Assembly: GCA_047620825.1 (NCBI GenBank)
Contig: JBLHOC010000049.1
Location: 1 to 18,904, forward strand
Direction of reading: 5' to 3'
DNA length: 18,904 nucleotides
From: UBA987 sp047620825
Lineage (GTDB): Bacteria > Bacteroidota > Bacteroidia > NS11-12g > UBA9320
Positions 7,051 to 14,477 of the stretch are shown here, one piece after another. Position numbers and translations under genes: made by a program. Numbering within the stretch: the stretch's first letter is position 1; the number at the start of each line of letters is the position of its first letter. Under the pieces are notes generated by a model that had not been told where the DNA came from, ran no database searches, and saw only the letters and a program-made list of their open reading frames with translations.

Positions 7051-7517
7051 TCTCTTAGCTTTCCTTGCTTAGGACTATCGCCCTATATCTAATTTTCATT
7101 CTTTTTTTGAAAAAAGAACGAAACAAGAAAAAACTTAAAAATAATATGCCCTTCGTTTTGGTACACGCTTCCCTCCTCCACAATCCACCAAAACCCTCCA
7201 TCACACATCGCCGATTATTTTTGGCCTTTCGCGCTTCGCATTGTCGTAGGTGAAAGCACCTATTTGATCCTTAACTGGAGATGACCTAGTAGAAATTCGA
7301 GCCGGCGTCAGGGTGCATTGAGGTTCCCTGTGATGATTACGTCATTCAGCGGGTTCGACAAAAGAAGAACACGAAGAATCTGTTGAATTTGGACGATATT
7401 TGATCAGTGTATTGATAGCATATTTCTGTCGAAGGCTTTTGGTTTTGTTTTCCGTGAACTCAGTCGAACGGCAACAAAAATGAAAGTCGGTTATAGGCTG
7501 ATAAGCCAATTGAAAAA
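7051..7517. other. 467-bp intergenic stretch with hairpins, no credible gene
   Basis: This lies between the convergent ubiA-like gene and trmD. No frame here gives a plausible protein. It contains a long A/T hairpin (7094-7123), a TAGGTG-AAAG-CACCTA hairpin (7247-7262) followed by TTT that could weakly terminate the ubiA-like transcript, and an imperfect stem at 7443-7479 (TTTTGTT/AACAAAA plus CCGT/ACGG). The composition, with GAACTCAGTCGAACGG and CGGGTTCGAC, resembles dispersed intergenic repeats seen in Bacteroidota genomes; that resemblance is from memory, not a search. Confidence 0.5.
7094..7123. repeat. Inverted repeat TTTC-A-TTCTTTTTT / AAAAAAGAA-C-GAAA
   Basis: TTCTTTTTT (7099-7107) and AAAAAAGAA (7110-7118) are exact inverted copies 2 nt apart. 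The pairing extends past one A/C mismatch by four more pairs (TTTC/GAAA). It sits 44 bp past the ubiA-like stop. As there is no GC-rich stem it is a poor terminator; it may belong to a multi-copy repeat. Confidence 0.55.
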
Positions 7518-8195
7518 TCAATCCGCTAACAAATCAGGACGTCTGTCCTCAGTTCGTTTCAAGGCCATTTCGTCGTTCCATTTTTCTATCTCAGCAAAAT
7601 GTCCCGATAAAACAATGTCTGGCACCTTCCAACCATTATAGTCTGCTGGGCGTGTGTATATTGGTGGTGCAAGCAATCCATCTTGAAAACTGTCTGTAAG
7701 GGCTGACGTTTCATTAGAGATAACACCTGGGATCAATCTTATCACCGCATCAGCAATCATGGCTGCTGCCAATTCCCCTCCAGTGAGTACAAAATCTCCT
7801 ATTGAGATTTCTTTGGTAATAAAATGATCGCGTATGCGTTCGTCAATGCCTTTATAATGGCCACATAGAATGATTAAATTTTGCTGTAACGACATTTGGT
7901 TGGCCATAGACTGATCAAACGTTTTGCCATCTGGTGTCATGTAAATTACATCGTCATAACTACGCTCTTTTTGAAGATCTTTGATGCAGTTTGATATAGG
8001 CTCAATCATTAACACCATACCGGCGCTTCCGCCATAAATTTTATCGTCAATTTGTCGATAAGGCCCCAAACCATAGTCACGCAAATTATGGACAACAATT
8101 TCAGCCAATCCTTTATCTCCAGCACGTTTAAGAATGCTTTGATTAACAGGTCCATCCAGCAAATCTGGAACGGCAGAAATAATGTCGATGCGCAT
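7518..8195 (-). CDS. trmD: tRNA (guanine37-N1)-methyltransferase TrmD
   Basis: The product has 225 residues, a normal TrmD length. The enzyme methylates G37 next to the anticodon of certain tRNAs, using S-adenosylmethionine and a trefoil-knot fold. Visible signatures are YRQIDDKIYGGSAGMVL (residues 46-62), the knot segment LCGHYKGIDERI (110-121) and SIGDFVLTGGELAAAMIADA (131-150), followed by RLIPGV. The C-terminal DNA/tRNA-binding part contains PIYTRPADYNGWKVPDIVLSGH, equivalent to the PxYTRP motif. The start is ATG at 8195, 17 bp downstream of the ExbD-like lipoprotein gene, so both are probably in one leftward transcript. No rpsP, rimM or rplS, the usual partners elsewhere, is adjacent. 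Confidence 0.96.
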   Translation of the reverse strand: MRIDIISAVPDLLDGPVNQSILKRAGDKGLAEIVVHNLRDYGLGPYRQIDDKIYGGSAGMVLMIEPISNCIKDLQKERSYDDVIYMTPDGKTFDQSMANQMSLQQNLIILCGHYKGIDERIRDHFITKEISIGDFVLTGGELAAAMIADAVIRLIPGVISNETSALTDSFQDGLLAPPIYTRPADYNGWKVPDIVLSGHFAEIEKWNDEMALKRTEDRRPDLLAD

Positions 8196-8212
8196 AAGGC
8201 AAAAATACGAGT

Positions 8213-9163
8213 TTAATAATCAACGGGTTCGGCTTCGCTGATGCGCATGGGGACAAGTTTTTGAATGATACCTTGTTCTGGTTTATCTAAGTCTTTATAA
8301 AGATTGCCAAATTCTTCTTGAGCAATTTGATTGCGAACCTCTTTATAGGCACGAACGATTTCGTTATATACTTCGCTGTATTTTGCGTAACTGGTTCCTC
8401 TGCTGTTCTTTAATGAAACGATCTTTTGTGGCATATTAGATGGTTTATCAGAATCGACTTGAGGCGTTTTTTGTAAGAAGTTTTTTGTCAGAATGGTTAA
8501 TTCATTTAGATCTATAGTTTTACCTAAAACCATTAGTTGGTCATTATCGTCCACAACAACCTCCAAAACTAAATTAGGGTCTACATGCACGTTAGTTTCA
8601 TCGTCAGGGTAATCCGGAAGCATAACACTTAATCCTTTGTCCACATCAACTGTTCTGACAAGGAATTTGAAGAACAACAATCGATAAAGTGGGGAATCGA
8701 AATCGCTTTCTTTCATGTATTTCAAGACACTTTCAGTTATTACTTTTGGAGATATATCTCTCTGTTTGCTTACTTCATCCTTAATGCTCATGCCTTTATA
8801 AATGATACTACTACTGTCTGTCGCGTTGATACTGTTGAATGGAACACTATCTAAATTGTACGAAAGGTCAAGAGCCATTAATGCCATCCGTGTTTCTTGA
8901 TCTATGAGCCATTTTTGTGTGGAAACGTCGTTACTTTTTTTAACCTGATTTATAAAGTCAAGATAGTTGTGCGATGCTCCATTCGTAAAATATTTGCCAG
9001 TTATCATACCTTCTTCACAGGTTTGGATAATGGTATCTACGTTGAATCCAGCCAATTCCAAGCGGGACGATAACAGTTCAAAGTAGCTGTTGTCAACGGA
9101 ATTATCATGTGGGGATGTGCAGCTTAAGGATAATGCTATAAAAGCTATGGTTAGTGGGCGCAT
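8213..9163 (-). CDS. Predicted lipoprotein with a divergent ExbD-like C-terminal half
   Basis: The product has 316 residues. MRPLTIAFIALSLSC gives a short hydrophobic signal with Cys15 and then TSPHDN, a relaxed lipobox (SLSC), so it is probably a lipoprotein. Residues 16-150 match nothing I recognise. Residues 154-316 look like Bacteroidota ExbD: LVRTVDVDKGLSVMLPDYP corresponds to the end of the ExbD helix and the following LPPxP turn. DDNDQLMVLGKTIDLNELT, then KNSRGTSYAKYSEVYNEI and AYKEVRNQIAQEEFG, and the end PMRISEAEPVDY follow in family order. The ExbD helix itself is spoiled: PLYRLLFFKFLVR (158-170) contains Arg and Lys and no Asp at the usual ion-channel position. The protein thus seems to be an ExbD periplasmic domain anchored by lipid rather than a helix. 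No exbB is nearby. The function is unknown; the ExbD relation is by recognition of motif order. Confidence 0.72.
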   Translation of the reverse strand: MRPLTIAFIALSLSCTSPHDNSVDNSYFELLSSRLELAGFNVDTIIQTCEEGMITGKYFTNGASHNYLDFINQVKKSNDVSTQKWLIDQETRMALMALDLSYNLDSVPFNSINATDSSSIIYKGMSIKDEVSKQRDISPKVITESVLKYMKESDFDSPLYRLLFFKFLVRTVDVDKGLSVMLPDYPDDETNVHVDPNLVLEVVVDDNDQLMVLGKTIDLNELTILTKNFLQKTPQVDSDKPSNMPQKIVSLKNSRGTSYAKYSEVYNEIVRAYKEVRNQIAQEEFGNLYKDLDKPEQGIIQKLVPMRISEAEPVDY

Positions 9164-9188
9164 ATACGAATCTAAAGATATTAGACAT

Positions 9189-9219
9189 AAAAAAAACCCT
9201 GATACCTAGTACCAGGGTT
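9189..9219 (-). terminator. Rho-independent terminator downstream of dnaN
   Basis: On the minus strand, AACCCTG (9219-9213) pairs with CAGGGTT (9201-9195), with a further three pairs past one mismatch inside. An uninterrupted T-run follows, seen as A 9189-9196 on the plus strand. It separates dnaN, whose stop is about 150 bp upstream, from the ExbD-like/trmD transcript. Confidence 0.85.
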
Positions 9220-9372
9220 GTGCTGTTGGCTTTCAGACTCGTTTAAAAGTCTTAAATCAAATGTAAGCCACAAGGGGCTCACATACTGTCACAGGAGTAT
9301 CAGATTTAAACGGTCAGGCAATCGATTACGATTTCTGACATTCTACTGTTGCAATTGTGACAAACCATATTT

Positions 9373-10500
9373 TTATACTGCCGGTGAATTAAGCATCATT
9401 GGCATAACGAGCATTAATAAATCCTCGTTCTCTTCATTTTCATCTGGTAAAATGATACCAGCTCTACTCGGTTCAGATAATTCCATTCGCACCATAGTTG
9501 CGTCAATGTTGTTTAAAATATCCAAAAGTAACTTTGAGTTAAATCCGATTTCTATATCCACACCAGCGTATTCGCAAGTCAAACGTTCAGTCGCTTCGTT
9601 GGCCATATCGATGTCTTCTGCAGATATCACAAGCTCACTTCCGCTGATCTTAAAACGTATTTGATGCGTCGTCTTATTCGAGAAAATGCTAATTCGCTTT
9701 ACGCTGTTTAACAAGTCCATCCGATTGATGGTCAGTATGTTTGGATTCTTATCCGGTATTACCGCACTATATTCAGGATATCTTTCGTCGATAAATCTAC
9801 AAATCAATTTTACGTTTCCGAAGGTGAAATACGCATTACTTGTATTGTAGTCTATTTGTACGACTGAGTCATCATCACTCAATGTTGCTTTTAACAAGTT
9901 CAATGCTTTTTTAGGCAGAATGAAAGAATGCTCAACACCTGGCTTAACATCGTTTCTTTTCAATCTCACCAATCTGTTCGCGTCAGTCGCAACAAAATTT
10001 GCAGAGTCTTTAAACAATTCTACATATACTCCAGTAAGGTTTAACCTTAAGTCATCAGTACCTGTAGCGAATATGGTTTTTGAAATGCTACTTAACAACG
10101 TCATAGACGACATTTCAAAAGAAGTATCAGAATCTAATTCCGGCGTCTTAGGGAAATCTTCCCCTGGTTGGCCAGAGAGTTTGTATCGACCATTCTCAGA
10201 CCTAAGCTCAATGGCGTGAGTCTTTTCGTCAAGTGTAAAAGTAATCGGCTGATTTGGAAGCGCTTTCAAAGTGTCCATTGTCAGACGACTTGGAACAGCT
10301 ACAACACAATCTTGCTCAGATTGAACTTCCATCGTGGTAGACATGCTCGTCTCTAAATCCGTACTTGTGATGGTTAGGATTCCGTCTTTGATATCAAATA
10401 GAAAATGATCTAGGATAGGCAAAATAGGTTTTGCCGCTACCGTACCAATTACGACTTGTAATTTTGCTAATAGGGCAGAGGTGTTAACTATAAATTTCAT
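9373..10500 (-). CDS. dnaN: DNA polymerase III beta subunit (sliding clamp)
   Basis: The product has 375 residues, full length for a beta clamp with three similar subdomains. The clamp encircles DNA and tethers the replicative polymerase and other enzymes. Signatures include the N-terminal MKFIVNTSALLAKLQVVIGTV and KPILPILDHFLFDI, then SRLTMDTLKALP, GQPGEDFPKTPELD, FATGTDDLRLNLTGVYVE, VATDANRLV and CRFIDERYPEYSAVIP. The C-terminal VMPMML is the expected hydrophobic pocket-forming end, here followed by a short NSPAV tail. The gene stands alone, not beside dnaA or recF. It has a roughly 150-nt 3' untranslated stretch ending in a strong terminator. Upstream on the minus strand, AATATTTG (10577-10570) is a one-mismatch -7 box, but no -33 TTG is properly spaced. 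Confidence 0.97.
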   Translation of the reverse strand: MKFIVNTSALLAKLQVVIGTVAAKPILPILDHFLFDIKDGILTITSTDLETSMSTTMEVQSEQDCVVAVPSRLTMDTLKALPNQPITFTLDEKTHAIELRSENGRYKLSGQPGEDFPKTPELDSDTSFEMSSMTLLSSISKTIFATGTDDLRLNLTGVYVELFKDSANFVATDANRLVRLKRNDVKPGVEHSFILPKKALNLLKATLSDDDSVVQIDYNTSNAYFTFGNVKLICRFIDERYPEYSAVIPDKNPNILTINRMDLLNSVKRISIFSNKTTHQIRFKISGSELVISAEDIDMANEATERLTCEYAGVDIEIGFNSKLLLDILNNIDATMVRMELSEPSRAGIILPDENEENEDLLMLVMPMMLNSPAV

Positions 10501-10690
10501 TAAACCGTTTTAAGTTAAATAAGTGCTGGCGAATTTAAACCATTGCCTTTAAATAACTCAAATTATGTGCAAATATTCACCCTGAGTGTTGAGAAGCATT
10601 GTTGATTTTTGATAAATAAAAGAATTCCATAACGTTTTTATTAATTGATGCTGAATGCTTTTATCTTTCGGGTCTAAAAATCAACAGAGC
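10501..10690. promoter_or_regulatory. Divergent dnaN / moxR promoter region
   Basis: This 190-bp AT-rich gap separates two divergent genes and must hold both promoters. Candidate -7 boxes are AATATTTG on the minus strand (10577-10570) for dnaN and TATCTTTC on the plus strand (10662-10669) for moxR. Each differs from TAnnTTTG by one base, and neither has a convincing -33 partner. The moxR box lies downstream of the in-frame ATG at 10655 and so argues for the start at 10691. Confidence 0.4.
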
Positions 10691-11770
10691 ATGAGCGATG
10701 AGCAAAACGAACTACCAGTCGTAAATCCAGAAACGAATCCAGAAAATGTGCAAGAAGCTGTAAATGAAACGGGTCTTGATACAAGTACACAAGATCCAAT
10801 TTTGGAGACAGGAGTGACGGCCGAAATTTTGGAAATTATAAATATTTCTGATGCCATTAAACGTCAATTATCAAGAGTAATTGTTGGGCAAACGGACTTA
10901 ATGGATTTGATGATCATTGCCATATTAACCAAGGGTCACATCCTTATTGAAGGTGTGCCTGGGGTGGCTAAAACATTAACAGCAAAACTGTTCGCTCAAA
11001 CGATTAATGCAGATTTTAGCCGTATACAGTTTACACCTGATTTGATGCCTAGTGACATTTTAGGTACCAATATTTTCAATGCTAAAACAAACGACTTTGA
11101 ATTTAAAGCAGGCCCCATCTTTGCTAATATCGTTGTTGCTGATGAGGTGAATCGAGCGCCAGCAAAAACACAAGCTGCCATGTTTGAGGTTATGCAAGAA
11201 GCGCAAGTTACTGTCGATGGAGAAACACGCAGTATGGGTGAAGCCTTCATGGTATTAGCCACTCAAAATCCGATTGATAACGAAGGCACATATAACTTAC
11301 CAGAAGCTCAGTTGGATAGGTTCCTTTTTAAAATAGTGGTTGATTATCCTAGCATGCGCGAGGACGTTAAGATTCTACAGCGTTTCCAAAACGATTTCGA
11401 CATGAAGGAAGCTGATAAAATGGAGAAAGTGGTGAACCTCGATAAATTGATTAAGCTTAGATCGACAGTAGAAAATGTGACAATATCAGACCAATTATTA
11501 GAGTATATAGCAGGCATTATTCAAGAGACCCGGTTAACAGGAGATCTTTTCTTAGGTGCATCTTCTAGAGCCGCGTTGTGGTTAATGAAGGCGTCGAAAG
11601 CGTCGGCAGCATTAAGAGGTCGTAATTTCGTTACACCAGATGACGTACGATGGGTGACAAAACCAGTTTTAAACCATCGTATCATATTATCCCCCCAAAG
11701 AGAAATGGAAGGCATTCCGGTTTCTACTATACTACAGCAAATCATTGAGAAGGTAGAAGTACCTAGATAA
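10691..11770 (+). CDS. MoxR family AAA+ ATPase
   Basis: The product has 359 residues from ATG 10691 (MSDEQNELPVV). An in-frame ATG at 10655 would add 12 residues but lies upstream of a probable -7 box. Residues 1-45 are acidic and low-complexity. The AAA+ core follows: VIVGQ at 63-67, Walker A GVPGVAKT at 88-95, Walker B IVVADE at 147-152 with NRAPAKTQAAMFEVMQE after it, sensor 1 ATQN at 190-193, and LPEAQLDRFLFK with the arginine finger. MoxR ATPases act as chaperone-like partners of von Willebrand A-domain and DUF58 proteins in maturation or stress responses. The next gene, 4 nt downstream, is exactly such a DUF58 protein, so the two almost certainly work together. Confidence 0.92.
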   Translation: MSDEQNELPVVNPETNPENVQEAVNETGLDTSTQDPILETGVTAEILEIINISDAIKRQLSRVIVGQTDLMDLMIIAILTKGHILIEGVPGVAKTLTAKLFAQTINADFSRIQFTPDLMPSDILGTNIFNAKTNDFEFKAGPIFANIVVADEVNRAPAKTQAAMFEVMQEAQVTVDGETRSMGEAFMVLATQNPIDNEGTYNLPEAQLDRFLFKIVVDYPSMREDVKILQRFQNDFDMKEADKMEKVVNLDKLIKLRSTVENVTISDQLLEYIAGIIQETRLTGDLFLGASSRAALWLMKASKASAALRGRNFVTPDDVRWVTKPVLNHRIILSPQREMEGIPVSTILQQIIEKVEVPR

Positions 11771-11774
11771 TCAA

Positions 11775-13121
11775 GTGAAACGTTTCTTTAATCACATCAA
11801 TTCCATTTATTTCAATACCCTAACTTTTTGGGTATTTGGCATTCTTGTTGGCACCATGGTTCTTGGCGCATGGTCAACCATTTTGTTTGTGATTGCTGCG
11901 ATTGCAGCCATTGGCTTTGTTGGACTGTTAATCCTTGATTATGTCCTCTTGTATTGGAGAGGTGGTTTTATTGATGGTGAGCGAAAAACGGAGTCTGTAC
12001 TGTCTCTTGGTGATGAAAACACGATTAAGCTAGAACTAACAAATGGATATTTGGCAACCGTGAAAATTAGTGTCATTGACAACTTACCGTATCAGCTTCA
12101 AATACGTGATTTTCGTATCGAGCAAACGTTGAAAGCTGGAGAAACTAAGATTATAACCTATACCATTCGCCCTAATACTAGAGGTGAACACCACTTTGGA
12201 GACATTGATGTATTTGTTACAAGTGATTTACTTGGGTTATTACAACGTCGTTATCGCATACCTCAGGCAGAGACAATTGCCGTTTACCCTTCACTGATTC
12301 ATATGAAGGAAATTGAACTCAAAACACTTTCAAAAATTGCACTTAGTCAAGGCGTGAAAAAAATGAGACGGCTGGGTCACAGTTATGAGTTTGAACAAAT
12401 CAAGACCTATGTACAAGGTGATGATTATAGAAGCATCAATTGGAAATCGACAGGGCGTAATCAAGCCCTGATGATAAATCAATATGAAGACGAGAAGTCC
12501 CAGCCGATCTACTTTGCTATTGATAAAGGTAGAAACATGCGGATGCCGTTTAATGGCCTTAGCTTAGTTGATTACGCCATTAACAGTACATTGGCAATCA
12601 GTAATATAGCGTTGCAAAAGAGCGACCGAGTTGGTTTGTTGACCTTCGATAAGGATTTCGACGTGTTTATTAAGGCGGAGCAAAGACGAGGCCAGTTGTC
12701 ATCTATTCTTGAAACGTTGTATAATACCAAACAAAAAGATGTGGATGCCAATTTTAACGCATTATACTACGCAGTTAAGCGACAAGTCAGGCAGAGAAGT
12801 CTGATCTTCTTATTTACGAATTGTAACACGCTTCATTCACTGCAAAGGTTAAAACCAATTCTGAGTTTGATGAACAAGAAGCACTTTCTTGTGACCATAT
12901 TATTTGAAAACTCTGAAATATCTGATTTGGCTTCAAAAAGACCAACCAGTTTAGAAGAGATTTATGAGAATACAATTGCTGAGAAGTATTTGTATGAACA
13001 GCGACTGATTGCATCCGAGTTAAATACAATAGGGATTCACACCATTGTTTCTAAACCTGAAGACCTTTCTATCAATACCATAAATAAATACCTTGAGTTA
13101 AAATCTAAGGGTAAAATTTAA
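11775..13121 (+). CDS. DUF58 domain protein (MoxR partner)
   Basis: The product has 448 residues. The start is GTG 11775, four bases after the moxR stop. Two membrane helices occupy about residues 15-60, followed by a beta-rich segment (GEHHFGDIDVFVTSDLLGL near 140-155). The DUF58 signature is near 195-225: GHSYEFEQIKTYVQGDDYRSINWKSTGR. A von Willebrand A-like region follows, containing YFAIDKGRNMRMP, SLVDYAINSTLAISNIAL, DRVGLLTFDKD and a late FLFTNCNTL strand. The classic DxSxS metal site appears altered to DKGRNM, as is common in DUF58 proteins. The usual Bacteroidota operon continues with BatA/BatB/TPR genes, but here the next gene is on the opposite strand 153 bp away. I see no convincing terminator in that gap. 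The exact role is unknown. Confidence 0.88.
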   Translation: MKRFFNHINSIYFNTLTFWVFGILVGTMVLGAWSTILFVIAAIAAIGFVGLLILDYVLLYWRGGFIDGERKTESVLSLGDENTIKLELTNGYLATVKISVIDNLPYQLQIRDFRIEQTLKAGETKIITYTIRPNTRGEHHFGDIDVFVTSDLLGLLQRRYRIPQAETIAVYPSLIHMKEIELKTLSKIALSQGVKKMRRLGHSYEFEQIKTYVQGDDYRSINWKSTGRNQALMINQYEDEKSQPIYFAIDKGRNMRMPFNGLSLVDYAINSTLAISNIALQKSDRVGLLTFDKDFDVFIKAEQRRGQLSSILETLYNTKQKDVDANFNALYYAVKRQVRQRSLIFLFTNCNTLHSLQRLKPILSLMNKKHFLVTILFENSEISDLASKRPTSLEEIYENTIAEKYLYEQRLIASELNTIGIHTIVSKPEDLSINTINKYLELKSKGKI

Positions 13122-13274
13122 GGCAAAAAATGGCCAATTGTAGCAATAGATCTTTTATATGATGGGTGATTTTTATTGCCAAAATGGTAAGTTCAAATAG
13201 TACGTAAGCATGAGTCTTCGAACGTACATCTTAATGCTCCTATCGTAGAGGAAATAGATACTTGATGGTTAGCG

Positions 13275-14477
13275 TCACAAGGACTTATAAAAGCTTAGTA
13301 GTCTTTCAACCACACGCTCATTGGAGTATTGGTCTTGAATGAGCTTTCGTGCATTTTGTTTTATGGACAGATACAACCTGTTGTCTGATATAATCTTTTG
13401 AAAGGCAGTGACAAACGCTTCTGGAGTATCCGCAATCAATAGATTTTCATTTTCCGTATGGTCAATTCCCTGTGCACCTATCGTTGTGCTAATCACAAGT
13501 TTACCAGCACTCATAGCTTCTAATATTTTTAACCGAATTCCACTACCAGATTTAAGTGGAACAACTGTGATGCCTTTATCAGAAATGAAAGCTGGAGCAC
13601 TATCTACTTCACCAATCATGTTGACATTTGGGTAAGTTTTTAATTTCAATGATGCTGGCATCCCTTTACCGGCCACATAAAAAGTGAGCTGTGGGTGTTG
13701 AGCGATAATTTTAGGCCATACCTCTTCAATAAACCATTCAACAGCTTCAACGTTTGGAATCCATTCTAGACTTCCAATGTGATATACTGCATTTGGGTCT
13801 TCGTCATTTGAAGATGACCACAGCTTGGTGTCAATACCAGCTGGTGATGGAAATATAGGAGCATTGCATCCTAACTTTTTAAATAAATCCCCATCGTCTG
13901 ATGTGACAGGAACCAAAGCATCATATTGGTTCAAATGCTGCTGTTCAAATCGCTTTAAACGTTTAGCAAGCAACTTGAAGTACCATTTTTTAAGTGGATT
14001 TTTAGCATTTGCAGAAAGACGTTCCCAAATTTGAAATTCAACATTATGTTGCCTGAGCACCACCTTCGCTGTTTTTCTATACTGGAATATTGCAGCTGAA
14101 TATCGAGCGGGGAATGTGCCTTCTATTTGAATCACATCATACGTGTTATTTTTGAGATGGGTGATTAAGGCTTGCTCAAAGGTGACATCATAGAATCGCT
14201 CAACATTGTATGATTTGTTTGAAAACAAATTGAGTAATGCTGGTAGCGGTTTAACATCGGTATCAATTGGGAAGACATGGTAGTCACAAAACTGAGACAA
14301 TGCGTCCTTGGATTCGTCTGCATCAATCCGATGCTTTTTTGCTGACAATGCAAATAAAGTCACGTCGCAACCAGCTTCAAAAAAGCCTCGTGTGTAATTG
14401 AATATACCAATAGTGCCTCCCTCATTTAAAGGGTATGGGACACGATTAGATACCTGTAGTATTTTTTGTTGAGGCAT
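13275..14477 (-). CDS. Glycosyltransferase of the GT4 type (GT-B fold)
   Basis: The product has 400 residues. The N-terminal half begins with a nucleotide-fold strand and Gly-rich turn (ILQVSNRVPYPLNEGGTIGIFNYTRGF), the usual acceptor-binding start of GT4 enzymes. The C-terminal half has the donor-binding signature: SLEWIPNVEAVEWFIEEVWPKI, FYVAGKGMP, then VPLKSGSGIRLKILEAMSAGKLVISTTIGAQGI (about 300-335), corresponding to the E-x7-E region of retaining GT4 transferases. The donor and acceptor sugars cannot be inferred. Its ATG (14475-14477) overlaps the stop of the upstream YjgP/YjgQ permease by one base (TAATG), so they are translationally coupled, which hints at a shared role in envelope polysaccharide or LPS assembly. 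No signal peptide is seen; it acts at the cytoplasmic face. Confidence 0.9.
   Translation of the reverse strand: MPQQKILQVSNRVPYPLNEGGTIGIFNYTRGFFEAGCDVTLFALSAKKHRIDADESKDALSQFCDYHVFPIDTDVKPLPALLNLFSNKSYNVERFYDVTFEQALITHLKNNTYDVIQIEGTFPARYSAAIFQYRKTAKVVLRQHNVEFQIWERLSANAKNPLKKWYFKLLAKRLKRFEQQHLNQYDALVPVTSDDGDLFKKLGCNAPIFPSPAGIDTKLWSSSNDEDPNAVYHIGSLEWIPNVEAVEWFIEEVWPKIIAQHPQLTFYVAGKGMPASLKLKTYPNVNMIGEVDSAPAFISDKGITVVPLKSGSGIRLKILEAMSAGKLVISTTIGAQGIDHTENENLLIADTPEAFVTAFQKIISDNRLYLSIKQNARKLIQDQYSNERVVERLLSFYKSL

Noticed and set aside
7065..7253. 62-codon open frame after the UbiA-like gene
   Set aside because: Its Lys-rich start is the A/T hairpin read as codons, and no family resemblance is seen.
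7443..7479. Imperfect hairpin considered as the trmD terminator
   Set aside because: The T- and A-runs form the base of the stem instead of a single-stranded tail, so it is not a normal terminator on either strand.
9218..9664. 148-codon plus-strand frame over the 3' end of dnaN
   Set aside because: It is antisense to the well-conserved dnaN frame and starts within the terminator stem; a shadow.
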